Assembly: GCA_964548475.1 (NCBI GenBank)
Contig: CAZJRF010000080.1
Location: 1 to 9,344, forward strand
Reading direction: 5' to 3'
Length of the DNA: 9,344 nucleotides
Source: VGBK01 sp964548475
GTDB taxonomy: Bacteria; Actinomycetota; Acidimicrobiia; Spongiisociales; UBA11373
Shown: in pieces, positions 1 through 6,708 of the stretch
How positions within the stretch are numbered: the stretch's first letter is position 1
How the letters are laid out: each line of letters starts with the position of its first letter
Program-made: the position numbers and the translations under genes
Notes under the pieces: generated by a model
Database searches by the model: none
Seen by the model: only the letters and a program-made list of their open reading frames with translations
Told to the model about the DNA's origin: nothing

Positions 1-1
1 G

Positions 2-922
2 CCGACGCTGCTCGCAGCGTTCGTGGTTCTGGTGGCGCTCTGGGACATCGCCCGGAAGTCGCTGGTCATCGGGGTGGTGTCCGACGCCCCCCTGGTGTTG
101 GCCGCCATCGGCTTCGGCCTGCTGTACCGCCTGACCGGGTTGATCAACGTCGCCTACTCCGAGACGGTCACCATGGGGGCCTACATCGGCATGTGGGTCA
201 ACACCACCTTCGGCCTCAACTTCTATCTCACTCTGATCCCGACGGCGATCATCACCGGGCTGTACAGCGTGCTTACCTACTTCGCCATCTTCCGCCCGGC
301 GAAGCTGCGCAACGTGGGGGTCCTGGAGACGATCATCATCTCCTTCGGGCTCTCGGTGTTCGTGCGGTACGGCCTCCAGTTCATCTTCGGGTTCGAGTTC
401 CGCTACTACGACGTAGGAGTCCCCAAGAGTGTGTCGGTGCTCGGGGTAGGCGTGAGCCCCTTCCGGCTGACCGCGCTGGGCGTGACGCTCGCTCTCTCCT
501 TGCTGTTGATCTGGTTCATCGCCAAGTCGCGTACCGGGGTGAGGATCCGGGCCCTGGCCGGTGACGAGAAGCTGGCCCAGGTCAGTGGCATCAACCCGCT
601 GGCCACGACGGTGCTCATCTGGTTCCTTGCCGGGATGGCCGGCGGTCTCGCCGGGGCGTTCTACGGGGTAAACACGTCCTGCCGAGCGTGGCTCGGGTGG
701 GACCAGTTCCTCTTTATCCTCCTGGTCGTCCTCATCGGCGGTTCCTGGGGAATCGGCGGGGTGCTGGTGGCCGGGCTGGGCACCGGGTTCCTGCTGTCCT
801 TCCTGGAGTTGGTGCCGGGCCTGAAAAGCACCTCGATCTACGCCCAGGTCATCGTGATCGCCCTGTTCATGGTGATCCTGAAGATACGGGGCAACCGGTT
901 GCTCGAGGCGGGGAAGGTGTAG
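2..922 (+). CDS. LivH-type branched-chain amino acid ABC transporter permease (5' end outside window)
   Basis: Inner-membrane permease of a HAAT/Liv-type ABC importer, forming the translocation path with the next gene's product. The frame is open to the left edge. A GTG at 23 could start it, but the codons before it also encode hydrophobic residues, so the true start may lie upstream; the gene is treated as 5'-partial. Counting from GTG 23 gives 299 residues, about the usual LivH length. The protein is very hydrophobic, with roughly eight membrane segments. Residues 30-53 resemble the LivH signature in which a Gly-rich helix leads to an Asn-(Phe/Val)-Ala stretch (here LINVAYSE). Residues 170-215 carry the cytoplasmic coupling loop typical of LivH/LivM (RTGVRIRALAGDEKLAQVSG), followed by a Gly/Ala-rich helix. 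It ends 4 bp before the LivM-like gene. The family call is strong; the substrate is not determined. Confidence 0.9.
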   Translation, partial: PTLLAAFVVLVALWDIARKSLVIGVVSDAPLVLAAIGFGLLYRLTGLINVAYSETVTMGAYIGMWVNTTFGLNFYLTLIPTAIITGLYSVLTYFAIFRPAKLRNVGVLETIIISFGLSVFVRYGLQFIFGFEFRYYDVGVPKSVSVLGVGVSPFRLTALGVTLALSLLLIWFIAKSRTGVRIRALAGDEKLAQVSGINPLATTVLIWFLAGMAGGLAGAFYGVNTSCRAWLGWDQFLFILLVVLIGGSWGIGGVLVAGLGTGFLLSFLELVPGLKSTSIYAQVIVIALFMVILKIRGNRLLEAGKV

Positions 923-926
923 GGCG

Positions 927-1883
927 ATGTCACTCGACTGGCTCTCGCAGTACGTCGTCACCGTCCTGATCCTCATCTTCACCACCATGGGGCTGGCGTT
1001 GCTGCTTCACCTGCAGCTGGGTCTGGGAGGGATTGGCAACTTCGGCATCGTCGGGTTCTACGGCGTGGGGATGTATGCCTTCGCCATGTTCCTGGTGCAC
1101 CTTCCCTGGCCGGACGCCTGGGGGATGGTCTGGCCCGTCCTCCTCTCGCTGGTCTTGGGGATGGTGGCGGCCGGCTTGGCCGGGCTGCTGGTGGGTTGGC
1201 TGATCGTCGGCCTGGATGCCGACGGCATCCTGTTGGGCACGTTCGGTTTCGCGGCGATCGTGTACGGCCTGTCCCAGACCAATCGTACGTGGACCGGCGG
1301 GGCGGAAGGCATGGGGACCACCACCTACCCGTACAGCATCGGCTCGCAGAAGGCGGACACGCTGCTGTGGCTGGGCATCACTGTGGTGGTGGTGGCGCTC
1401 ATTCTGTTCTACGTCATCCGGGTGCATCGGTCTCCTTACGGCCGGCTGCTGATCGCCACCGGCCAGAACGAGGCCCTGGCCCGCAGTCTCGGGAAATCGA
1501 CGTTCCGCGCCAAACTGGTGATGTTCTCTATTACGTCGGCCTTCATGGGCCTCCTCGGGGGGATGTACGGAATCTTGCTGCACTACGTGAGGCCGGTGGA
1601 ATTGGGGGTCGGAGTGACCCTGGCCGCCATAGTGGGCCTGGTGGTGGGCGGTGCTACCCGGTCCTGGGGCGCGGTGGTCGGCGTGCTCCTGGTGGGGGTG
1701 CTCTTCGAACTGGTGTTCATGGTCTGGATCCCGTTCCCTTCCGAGTGGCGCAGGCAGTCGCTGCCGGTCATCCGCCAGATGCTCTACGGAGCAACGTTGA
1801 TCCTGGTGCTCATGACCCGGCCGCTGGGCCTCCTGGGCAGGATGCGGCGGGACAAGACGGTGAGGAGGCCCGACCGTGGCTGA
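927..1883 (+). CDS. LivM-type branched-chain amino acid ABC transporter permease
   Basis: Second permease subunit of the Liv-type importer, 318 residues and polytopic. The ATG at 927 lies 4 bp after the previous stop. A purine-rich GGGAAGG at 911-917, inside the end of the upstream gene, serves as ribosome binding site. LivM hallmarks are visible: a Gly-rich segment (GLGGIGNFGIVGFYGVGMYA, residues 32-51), the short loop WTGGAEG at 122-128 matching the family's LTGG-x-x-G motif, the coupling loop SPYGRLLIATGQNEALARSLG around 169-189, a Gly-rich helix with VVGGATRSWGAVVG at 239-252, and a C-terminal RPLGLLGR at 298-305. The charged tail (RMRRDKTVRRPDRG) is cytoplasmic-like. The 3' end overlaps the LivG-like gene by 8 bp, so translation is probably coupled. 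The specific ligand is unknown. Confidence 0.92.
   Translation: MSLDWLSQYVVTVLILIFTTMGLALLLHLQLGLGGIGNFGIVGFYGVGMYAFAMFLVHLPWPDAWGMVWPVLLSLVLGMVAAGLAGLLVGWLIVGLDADGILLGTFGFAAIVYGLSQTNRTWTGGAEGMGTTTYPYSIGSQKADTLLWLGITVVVVALILFYVIRVHRSPYGRLLIATGQNEALARSLGKSTFRAKLVMFSITSAFMGLLGGMYGILLHYVRPVELGVGVTLAAIVGLVVGGATRSWGAVVGVLLVGVLFELVFMVWIPFPSEWRRQSLPVIRQMLYGATLILVLMTRPLGLLGRMRRDKTVRRPDRG
1862..1868 (+). promoter_or_regulatory. Ribosome binding site of the LivG-like gene
   Basis: GAGGAGG lies inside the last codons of the LivM-like gene, 7 bp before the GTG at 1876. It decides in favour of this GTG start and the 8-bp overlap. Confidence 0.75.
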
Positions 1884-2679
1884 GAGTACTGCGGTGCCCG
1901 CCTCCCGACCGATGATCCACGTCCAGGCCGCGGCCAAGTCCTTCGACCGACGGACTGTGGTGGACGTCGATGACCTCACCCTGGGCCGGAACCCGATCGT
2001 CGGCCTGATCGGCCCGAACGGCGCCGGCAAGACCACCCTGATGCGCATGATCATGCACTCGATCCGCCTTGATCGGGGGAAGGTCACCTTCTTCGACCCG
2101 GAAGGGCCGGCCGAAGGGACGGTGCTCTCCTCGCAGCCGCCGCATGCCATTGCCCGGCTGGGGGTGGTGAAGACCAACCAGGTGATCCAGGACTTCGAGC
2201 AGCTCACCATCTGGGATTCGCTGCTGTTGGCGGCTGCGCGAGCTCGGGATGAGCGCGCCTATCAGATCTTCCGGGAACGGCGAGTGTGGTCCGAGTACGG
2301 TGACGAGATCCAGGAGTACCTGGATCTGCTTCCCTTCGAGAACCCCTACGGCTTCGCCGGGTCGGCAGGGGAGAAAAAGCAGCTGGACATCATCCGCTGC
2401 CTGCTGCTGCGGCCCAAGCTGCTGCTGCTCGATGAGCCCACCGCCGGCCTGCCGGCAGACGTGCGCGACCGGGTGATGGAGCTGGTCAAGAGGAAAGCCG
2501 CCGAGGAGAACATCTCGGTGGTGATCGTGGAGCACGACCTGAGCGTGATCTGGAACCTGAGCGACTACGTTCACTTCATGGCGGAGGGGAGCGTGGTCCT
2601 GCAGGGCGACCCGACGTGGATCCGGGAGCACGACACGGTGGTGGAGAAGTACCTGGGTGAAGGCCATGTTGGACGCTAA
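1876..2679 (+). CDS. LivG-type ABC transporter ATP-binding protein
   Basis: Cytoplasmic ATPase subunit that powers the importer, paired with the LivF-like ATPase. It has 267 residues, close to the usual 250-260. The GTG at 1876 is set by the GAGGAGG 7 bp upstream. Motifs in order: Walker A GPNGAGKT (46-53), Q-loop Gln102 in GVVKTNQ (LivG proteins usually read GIARTFQ), signature region AGSAGEKKQ (161-169), Walker B LLLLDE (182-187) followed by PTAGL, and H-loop His220 in VIVEHDL. The C-terminal part VLQGDPTWIREHDTVVEKYLGEG matches the LivG tail, which normally reads G-x-P-x-x-(V/I)-x-x-(N/H)-x-x-V-x-x-(A/V)-Y-L-G. The signature is odd: SAG replaces the canonical SGG or the family's SYGQ. Catalytic residues are otherwise intact. 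It overlaps the next gene by 23 bp. Confidence 0.93.
   Translation: MAESTAVPASRPMIHVQAAAKSFDRRTVVDVDDLTLGRNPIVGLIGPNGAGKTTLMRMIMHSIRLDRGKVTFFDPEGPAEGTVLSSQPPHAIARLGVVKTNQVIQDFEQLTIWDSLLLAAARARDERAYQIFRERRVWSEYGDEIQEYLDLLPFENPYGFAGSAGEKKQLDIIRCLLLRPKLLLLDEPTAGLPADVRDRVMELVKRKAAEENISVVIVEHDLSVIWNLSDYVHFMAEGSVVLQGDPTWIREHDTVVEKYLGEGHVGR
2643..2649 (+). promoter_or_regulatory. Ribosome binding site of the LivF-like gene
   Basis: GGAGAAG lies inside the 3' end of the LivG-like gene, 7 bp before GTG 2657, and supports that start. The alternative ATG at 2666 has only GAAGG at 2659-2663, two bases away, which is too close for a good site. Confidence 0.55.
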
Positions 2680-3358
2680 GGGCATCCGCAGCGGCTACCA
2701 CGGGGTAACCGTAGTCAAGGGCGTCGACCTGAGCGTCGGGCACGAGGTCTTCGCCGTCCTCGGAGCCAACGGGGCGGGGAAGACCACCCTGCTGGCCACC
2801 CTGGCTCGCCTGATGCCGCTGATGGGGGGTGAGATCTGGTTCGAGGGCCAGGATATCTCCCGGGTGCCGTCCTGGGTTAGCGCCGCCCGCGGAATAGGCT
2901 ACGTGCCACAGGAGAAGGGCGTCTTCCCGGAGTTGACCGTGCTCGAGAACCTCTACGTGGGTGCCATGATCGGGAAGCGGTCTCGGCAGGAGCGCCTCGA
3001 CGAGGTCATCCAGCTCTTCCCCGACCTCGGGGCTAGGCGCAACCAGCCGGCGGGGACGCTCAGCGGTGGCGAGTCTCGCATGGTGGCCTGCGCCCGGGCG
3101 CTCATGCAGGATCCCAAGCTGCTGCTGCTCGACGAGCCCACCGCCGGGCTCTCACCGCTGTACGTGGACAACTTCTTCAATAGGATCCGAGAGATTCACG
3201 AGACCCGCAATGTCAGCATCATCCTGGCCGAGCAGAACGCCACCAAGGCGCTCGAGGTCGCAGATCGGGTGGTGGTGCTGAGCCTGGGGGAGGCATCCGA
3301 GGCCATGGACGCCCGCCAGGTGACTACCCAGACTCTGAAGCAGGGGTACCAGATCTAG
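2657..3358 (+). CDS. LivF-type ABC transporter ATP-binding protein
   Basis: Second cytoplasmic ATPase of the importer, 233 residues as usual for LivF. GTG 2657 is preferred on spacing to GGAGAAG; ATG 2666 is possible and would shorten the protein by three residues. Motifs in order: Walker A GANGAGKT (36-43), Q-loop Gln85 in GYVPQEKGVFPELTVLENL, where the VPQ...FPxLTVxENL string is diagnostic of LivF, canonical signature LSGGE (135-139), and Walker B LLLLDE (155-160) followed by PTAGLSP. The switch region is AEQN (191-194), with Gln193 where most ABC ATPases have His. This Gln is normal for LivF, which usually reads VEQN, so it is not a defect. The gene overlaps the upstream ATPase by 23 bp, implying coupled translation and equal subunit amounts. 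Confidence 0.94.
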   Translation: MKAMLDAKGIRSGYHGVTVVKGVDLSVGHEVFAVLGANGAGKTTLLATLARLMPLMGGEIWFEGQDISRVPSWVSAARGIGYVPQEKGVFPELTVLENLYVGAMIGKRSRQERLDEVIQLFPDLGARRNQPAGTLSGGESRMVACARALMQDPKLLLLDEPTAGLSPLYVDNFFNRIREIHETRNVSIILAEQNATKALEVADRVVVLSLGEASEAMDARQVTTQTLKQGYQI

Positions 3359-3365
3359 GTCCCCT

Positions 3366-3399
3366 GGAGCGAGAGCGGAAGAAACGAGAAAGGAAGAAA
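3366..3399 (+). promoter_or_regulatory. Purine-rich leader and ribosome binding site of the binding-protein gene
   Basis: 31 of these 34 bases are purines and there is no T, which is striking in this GC-rich sequence. AGGAAG at 3391-3396 ends three bases before ATG 3400. The unstructured, A-rich leader fits strong translation initiation, as expected for a binding protein needed in excess over its membrane complex. I see no clear promoter boxes in the 41-bp gap, so the gene is probably read from the upstream operon. Confidence 0.5.
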
Positions 3400-4800
3400 A
3401 TGAGAAAAACCACACGAGTGGTATTGGCGCTGCTGGTGGCGCTCTCTCTGATCGTCGTCGCCTGCGGTGACGACGATGCGGAGACCACCACCACCGCGGC
3501 GGTGACCACGACCGCCGGTGAGGAGACCACGACCACCGCTGCCGCCGGTAAGACATGCGCCACCAAGACCGGCAACGTCCTGGCGGGTGAGTTGGCCTAT
3601 TACACCGGCGAGTTCGCCCCCTACGGGACGATGCTGACCGGGAACCTCACCTTCCCCATCACTGAGGTCATCAACCTCGACCCGCCGCTGGGTCGGCATT
3701 GGGACTTCATCGCCGAGGACATCGGCACGGTGGGTGAGGCGGCCGCGGCGCGCAAGATGATCGAGGAAGATGGGGTCGACATCCTGATCAGCCCGGCGCA
3801 CGGTTACGGCTCGTACCGGACCTGGTTCATCGAGTGGGTAGCCGAGCACGGTGGGCCGCTGGGCCCGTCGGTGCACGGCGGCTCCATCCCGTTCGACATC
3901 GGCGGCGATGCCGCGGAGCCGATCTTCCGGGCGCAGGGCCCGGACGCCGGCCTGGGCGCCAATGGCACGATCTATGCCTCGATGATCGGCGCGGAAACCG
4001 TGGTGATCTTCGCCACCCAGGTGGAGGGCTTCCAGTTGGCGGCCGATGCCGCCGAGGCGGCCATCCCGGTGGTGGGCGGCATGGAGCTGCTCACCCGCAT
4101 CGACGTCCCCCATACCCAGGACAGCTACCGGACCCAGGCGCAGCAGATCGCCGACCTGAACCCGGATGCGGTCATTGTGGAGGCGGGGTCGCTGGAGTCG
4201 GCCACGGTTATCCGCGAGGCGGCCGAGGCCGGCCTCTCGACCAACTGGATTGGCGAGACCGGCTGGTCGCAGGCCGAGTTCCTCGAGACCCTGGGCCTGG
4301 AGACCATCGACACTCAGGAGAGCGTGGGCTACATCGCCGTCGGGTATCGGGACGACAACCCGGCCTGGGACTTCTACGAGGCGACGTGGGTAGCGTCCGA
4401 CCCGTGGGGGCAGGACGACGACACCTACCTGGGCGCGGCCAACCCGTACAACTACACGGCCTACGACCTGCTGGTGCTGACCGCGCTGGCCGTGGAGTGG
4501 GGCGGCTCCTACTGCGCCGAAGACTGGGCGCCGGCCATGTACGAGGTCGCTGCGGCCCCGGGCGAGGTGTGCTACACGTACGCGGACTGCCTGGCGCTCG
4601 TCAGGGCGGGCACCGACATCGACTATGAGGGCGTCACCGGCCCCGGCGACTTTGCCGAGGGCGGCATGAACGCCGTCACCCCGGTGTTCGTCAAGACCTT
4701 CTCGGACGGCACCTTGGAGCAGGTGTTCATCGACCCGGTGTACAGCCTGGAGGTCATCCTCGAGGTTTCGGAGCCGGGCGGCGACAGCTGGTCCGGCTAA
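3400..4800 (+). CDS. Liv-type ABC transporter substrate-binding lipoprotein (periplasmic-binding fold type I)
   Basis: Extracytoplasmic, membrane-anchored ligand receptor of the importer encoded just upstream; 466 residues. The N-terminus is a lipoprotein signal: basic MRKTTR, a hydrophobic stretch at residues 7-21, and lipobox VVAC with lipidated Cys22. Acidic residues and a Thr/Ala-rich linker (about 28-50) follow, a common actinobacterial spacer through the cell wall. The mature domain (about 55-460) fits the Peripla_BP_6 (receptor ligand binding) family: GELAYYTGEFAPYG near the start, alternating strand-helix segments such as GVDILISP (125-132) and DAVIVEAGS (256-264), YTAYDLLVLTALA (352-364), and near the end YEGVTGPGDF (409-418), matching the family's Y-x-G-x-(T/S)-G-x-x-x-F motif. 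Cysteines 53, 372, 391 and 397 could form disulfides. The ligand is unknown; a Liv-like neighbourhood does not prove leucine or valine. Confidence 0.9.
   Translation: MRKTTRVVLALLVALSLIVVACGDDDAETTTTAAVTTTAGEETTTTAAAGKTCATKTGNVLAGELAYYTGEFAPYGTMLTGNLTFPITEVINLDPPLGRHWDFIAEDIGTVGEAAAARKMIEEDGVDILISPAHGYGSYRTWFIEWVAEHGGPLGPSVHGGSIPFDIGGDAAEPIFRAQGPDAGLGANGTIYASMIGAETVVIFATQVEGFQLAADAAEAAIPVVGGMELLTRIDVPHTQDSYRTQAQQIADLNPDAVIVEAGSLESATVIREAAEAGLSTNWIGETGWSQAEFLETLGLETIDTQESVGYIAVGYRDDNPAWDFYEATWVASDPWGQDDDTYLGAANPYNYTAYDLLVLTALAVEWGGSYCAEDWAPAMYEVAAAPGEVCYTYADCLALVRAGTDIDYEGVTGPGDFAEGGMNAVTPVFVKTFSDGTLEQVFIDPVYSLEVILEVSEPGGDSWSG
3481..3549 (+). repeat. Low-complexity ACC-rich stretch encoding the Thr/Ala linker
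   Basis: Degenerate tandem repeat within the binding-protein gene, residues 28-50. It encodes the pattern ETTTTAA / VTTTAGE / ETTTTAA, and the repeated units are also similar at DNA level (GAGACCACnACCACC). It is a cell-wall spacer rather than a mobile repeat, and its length may vary between strains. Confidence 0.75.
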
Positions 4801-4841
4801 CGGACGAGTGAGTATCGCAACACGGCAACCCGGACATGAGA

Positions 4842-4873
4842 CGGGGGCGGCGGGCGCAGGCCCGCCGCCCCCG
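4842..4873 (+). terminator. Perfect 14-bp GC hairpin after the binding-protein gene
   Basis: Left arm CGGGGGCGGCGGGC (4842-4855), loop GCAG, right arm at 4860-4873 exactly complementary. It begins 41 bp after the binding-protein stop and ends 71 bp before the next start. No T-run follows, so it is not a classical intrinsic terminator. GC-rich organisms often use such stems as terminators or as 3' mRNA-stabilising structures. It could partly insulate the transporter from the downstream enzymes. Confidence 0.6.
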
Positions 4874-4899
4874 CGTCCGGCCCGGGCGGTTCGCCTGGA

Positions 4900-4928
4900 G
4901 GCCGGGCTTCCGGAGGGCCGGCCCGGCC
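4900..4928 (+). other. Second, weaker hairpin upstream of the FAH-family gene
   Basis: GGCCGGGC (4900-4907) pairs with GCCCGGCC (4921-4928) around a 13-base loop, ending 5 bp before the ribosome binding site AAGGAG (4934-4939). It could modulate initiation of the downstream gene. In sequence this GC-rich it may also be chance. Confidence 0.3.
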
Positions 4929-4944
4929 CGGCCAAGGAGCTCTG

Positions 4945-5982
4945 ATGAGGTACTACACATTCTCGGTTCCTACCCCGCTGAGGGCCGTACGGCGCATCGG
5001 CGCTGAGGTGGCAGGGCGGCTGATCGACCTGAACGCGGCCTGCGCCGCCTTGTTCGCCCGGCAGGGGGAGCCCGATGCGGCCGAATACGCCGACTTCCTC
5101 GTGCCCCCCGACATGGTGGCCTTCCTGGCACGAGGGGAGAAGGCGCAACGGGCGGCGGCGGAGTGCCTAGAGTTCGCGGCCGGCTGGATGGCGGCGGAGG
5201 ATCTCCTCGAACCGCCGGCGCGGCCGATCGTCTACGGATTCGACGAAGTCCGGCTGCTGGCGCCGGTTCCCCGCCCCCCGGTGATCCGGGACGCCAGCGC
5301 CTTCCTGGGACACGTCCGGTTCGGCAAGGAGTGCGTCTCCGGGGCGCGGGACATCTCTGAGGTGCCCCTCGACGCGTCGGGGCCCGAGATGTTCCACAAG
5401 CTGCCCCCCTACTTCCACCAGAGCGGGGCGACGGTGGCCGGGCCGCACGACTCCATCGTTAAGCCCCGCTTCACCGAGCAACTCGACTTCGAGTTCGAGT
5501 TCGGGGTCTACATCGGCCGCCGGGGCATCAACATCACCCAGGATGAGGCTCCGGACTACATAGCCGGCTACACCATCTACAACGACATCTCGGCCCGCGA
5601 CGTCCAGTTCCAGGAGATGCAGCTGTACCTGGGCCCGGCCAAGGGCAAGAACTTCGAGGGCGCCAACATCATGGGCCCCTGCCTGGTGACCCCCGATGAG
5701 ATCGACCCCTACGACCTGCGCATGGTGGCCCGGGTGAACGGCGAGGTGGTGGTGGACGACCACTCCTCGGGGATGACCCACCGCTTCCCCCGTCTCATCG
5801 AGTTCATCTCGCAGGAGGAATACCTGTACCCGGGCGACTTCATCGCCTCGGGCACGTGCGACCACGGGACCTGCATGACCTCGACCCTGCGGCGGTGGCT
5901 GCAGGTGGGGGATGTGGTGGAGCTGGAGATGGAGGGCATCGGAACCCTTCGCAACGAGGTGGTGGCGAGCCCGCGGCAGTAG
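4945..5982 (+). CDS. Fumarylacetoacetate hydrolase (FAH)-family protein
   Basis: Cytoplasmic metal-dependent enzyme of the FAH superfamily, which cleaves C-C bonds of acylpyruvates or 3-oxo acids, or performs related hydratase, decarboxylase or isomerase steps. It has 345 residues. ATG 4945 has AAGGAG at 4934-4939 with 5-bp spacing. Residues 1-110 form the variable N-terminal region; the catalytic domain spans about 111-340. Visible landmarks are KLPPYF (152-157), the E-x-E metal ligands Glu183 and Glu185 in DFEFEFGVYIG, the third acidic ligand Asp214 in YNDISARD, Lys233 and Lys235 in AKGKNFEGANIMGP (family consensus KgKnfDgfaPlGP), and YPGDFIASGT (295-304). The usual GTPxGVG loop reads GTCDHGTC instead, close to the SGT type of true FAH-like members. 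Placed behind an importer and before a racemase-family gene, it is probably catabolic. The substrate cannot be assigned. Confidence 0.87.
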   Translation: MRYYTFSVPTPLRAVRRIGAEVAGRLIDLNAACAALFARQGEPDAAEYADFLVPPDMVAFLARGEKAQRAAAECLEFAAGWMAAEDLLEPPARPIVYGFDEVRLLAPVPRPPVIRDASAFLGHVRFGKECVSGARDISEVPLDASGPEMFHKLPPYFHQSGATVAGPHDSIVKPRFTEQLDFEFEFGVYIGRRGINITQDEAPDYIAGYTIYNDISARDVQFQEMQLYLGPAKGKNFEGANIMGPCLVTPDEIDPYDLRMVARVNGEVVVDDHSSGMTHRFPRLIEFISQEEYLYPGDFIASGTCDHGTCMTSTLRRWLQVGDVVELEMEGIGTLRNEVVASPRQ

Positions 5983-6018
5983 GACGGACATTCCACGACG
6001 CGAGGAGAGGAATCAGAC

Positions 6019-6708
6019 ATGGCCGGGAAGAAACGCCTGTTCCTGTTGCACACCATGCCGTTCGTGATGAACCAGATCAGCGCCCCGTTGGAGAGGGAGT
6101 TCCTGGCGGCTCATGCCGATGTGGAGATCCAGACCATGCTGGACACCAGCCTGCTGGCCGACACGATGGCGGCCGGGCGGGTCACTCCCAACACCGCGGC
6201 TCGCCTGCTCGGCTATGTGGAGAGCGCCGAGCAGGCGGAGGCGGCCCTGCTGCTGCTCACCTGCACCTCGCTGGGGGAGGGCATGGCGCACGTCCGGAAC
6301 CTGACCACCCTGCCCACCCTGTGCATCACCGAGCCCCTGGTGCGGGAGGCCCTGGACCTGGGCACCCGGGTGGGGATCGTGGGCACCCTCCCCACCAGCC
6401 CGGCGCAGATCGTGGCGCCGCTGCTGGCGGAGGCGAGCTCGCGGGGACTCGGTGCTGATGATCTCGCTGTCGCCGTCGAGGTGGCCGAGGCCGCCTTCGA
6501 GGCCCGGAGGCGCGGGGACACCGAGGCCCACGACCGGCTGGTCTCCGAGGCCGTGCTCAGGGTGGCCCGCGAGCACAAGCTCGACTGCGTCATCTTCGCC
6601 CAGGCCTCCATGAGCGGCACGGCGCACGAAGACCCGGGGATCCCCGTGCTCAAGCTGGGCCCGTCCGCCTTCCGGGCGGCCGGGGAGATGCTCGATGCCA
6701 GGCCTTAG
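6019..6708 (+). CDS. Asp/Glu/hydantoin racemase superfamily protein
   Basis: Probable cytoplasmic enzyme of the superfamily that includes aspartate/glutamate racemase, hydantoin racemase, maleate cis-trans isomerase and arylmalonate decarboxylase. It has 229 residues, a normal length. ATG 6019 follows GAGGAGAGG at 6002-6010. The first catalytic cysteine is Cys82 in LLLTCTSLGEG. A nucleotide-fold-like core strand GTRVGIVGTLPTSPAQI at about 115-131 matches the family's G-x-(R/K)-(V/I)-(G/A)-(I/L)-(L/V)-(G/A)-T motif. The second catalytic position, normally Cys in the C-terminal half, reads FAQASMSG with Gln195. A one-cysteine active site does not suit a classical two-base racemase and fits a decarboxylase, isomerase or other role better. 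It starts 36 bp after the FAH-family gene, likely co-transcribed. The superfamily is secure; the reaction is open. Confidence 0.83.
   Translation: MAGKKRLFLLHTMPFVMNQISAPLEREFLAAHADVEIQTMLDTSLLADTMAAGRVTPNTAARLLGYVESAEQAEAALLLLTCTSLGEGMAHVRNLTTLPTLCITEPLVREALDLGTRVGIVGTLPTSPAQIVAPLLAEASSRGLGADDLAVAVEVAEAAFEARRRGDTEAHDRLVSEAVLRVAREHKLDCVIFAQASMSGTAHEDPGIPVLKLGPSAFRAAGEMLDARP

Noticed and set aside
930..2210. Minus-strand open frame opposite the LivM-like and LivG-like genes
   Set aside because: The opposite strand encodes unmistakable permease and Walker A sequences. The shadow has His/Pro/Gln-rich composition typical of antisense frames in GC-rich DNA.
3236..3244. Missing H-loop histidine in the LivF-like ATPase
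   Set aside because: AEQN with Gln at this position is the normal state of LivF proteins (usually VEQN), so it is not evidence of inactivation.
3355..5148. Long minus-strand open frame (597 codons) opposite the binding-protein gene
   Set aside because: It is a shadow of the real lipoprotein gene and spans the terminator-like spacer. Its composition is Arg/Gly/His-rich and it shows no motif.
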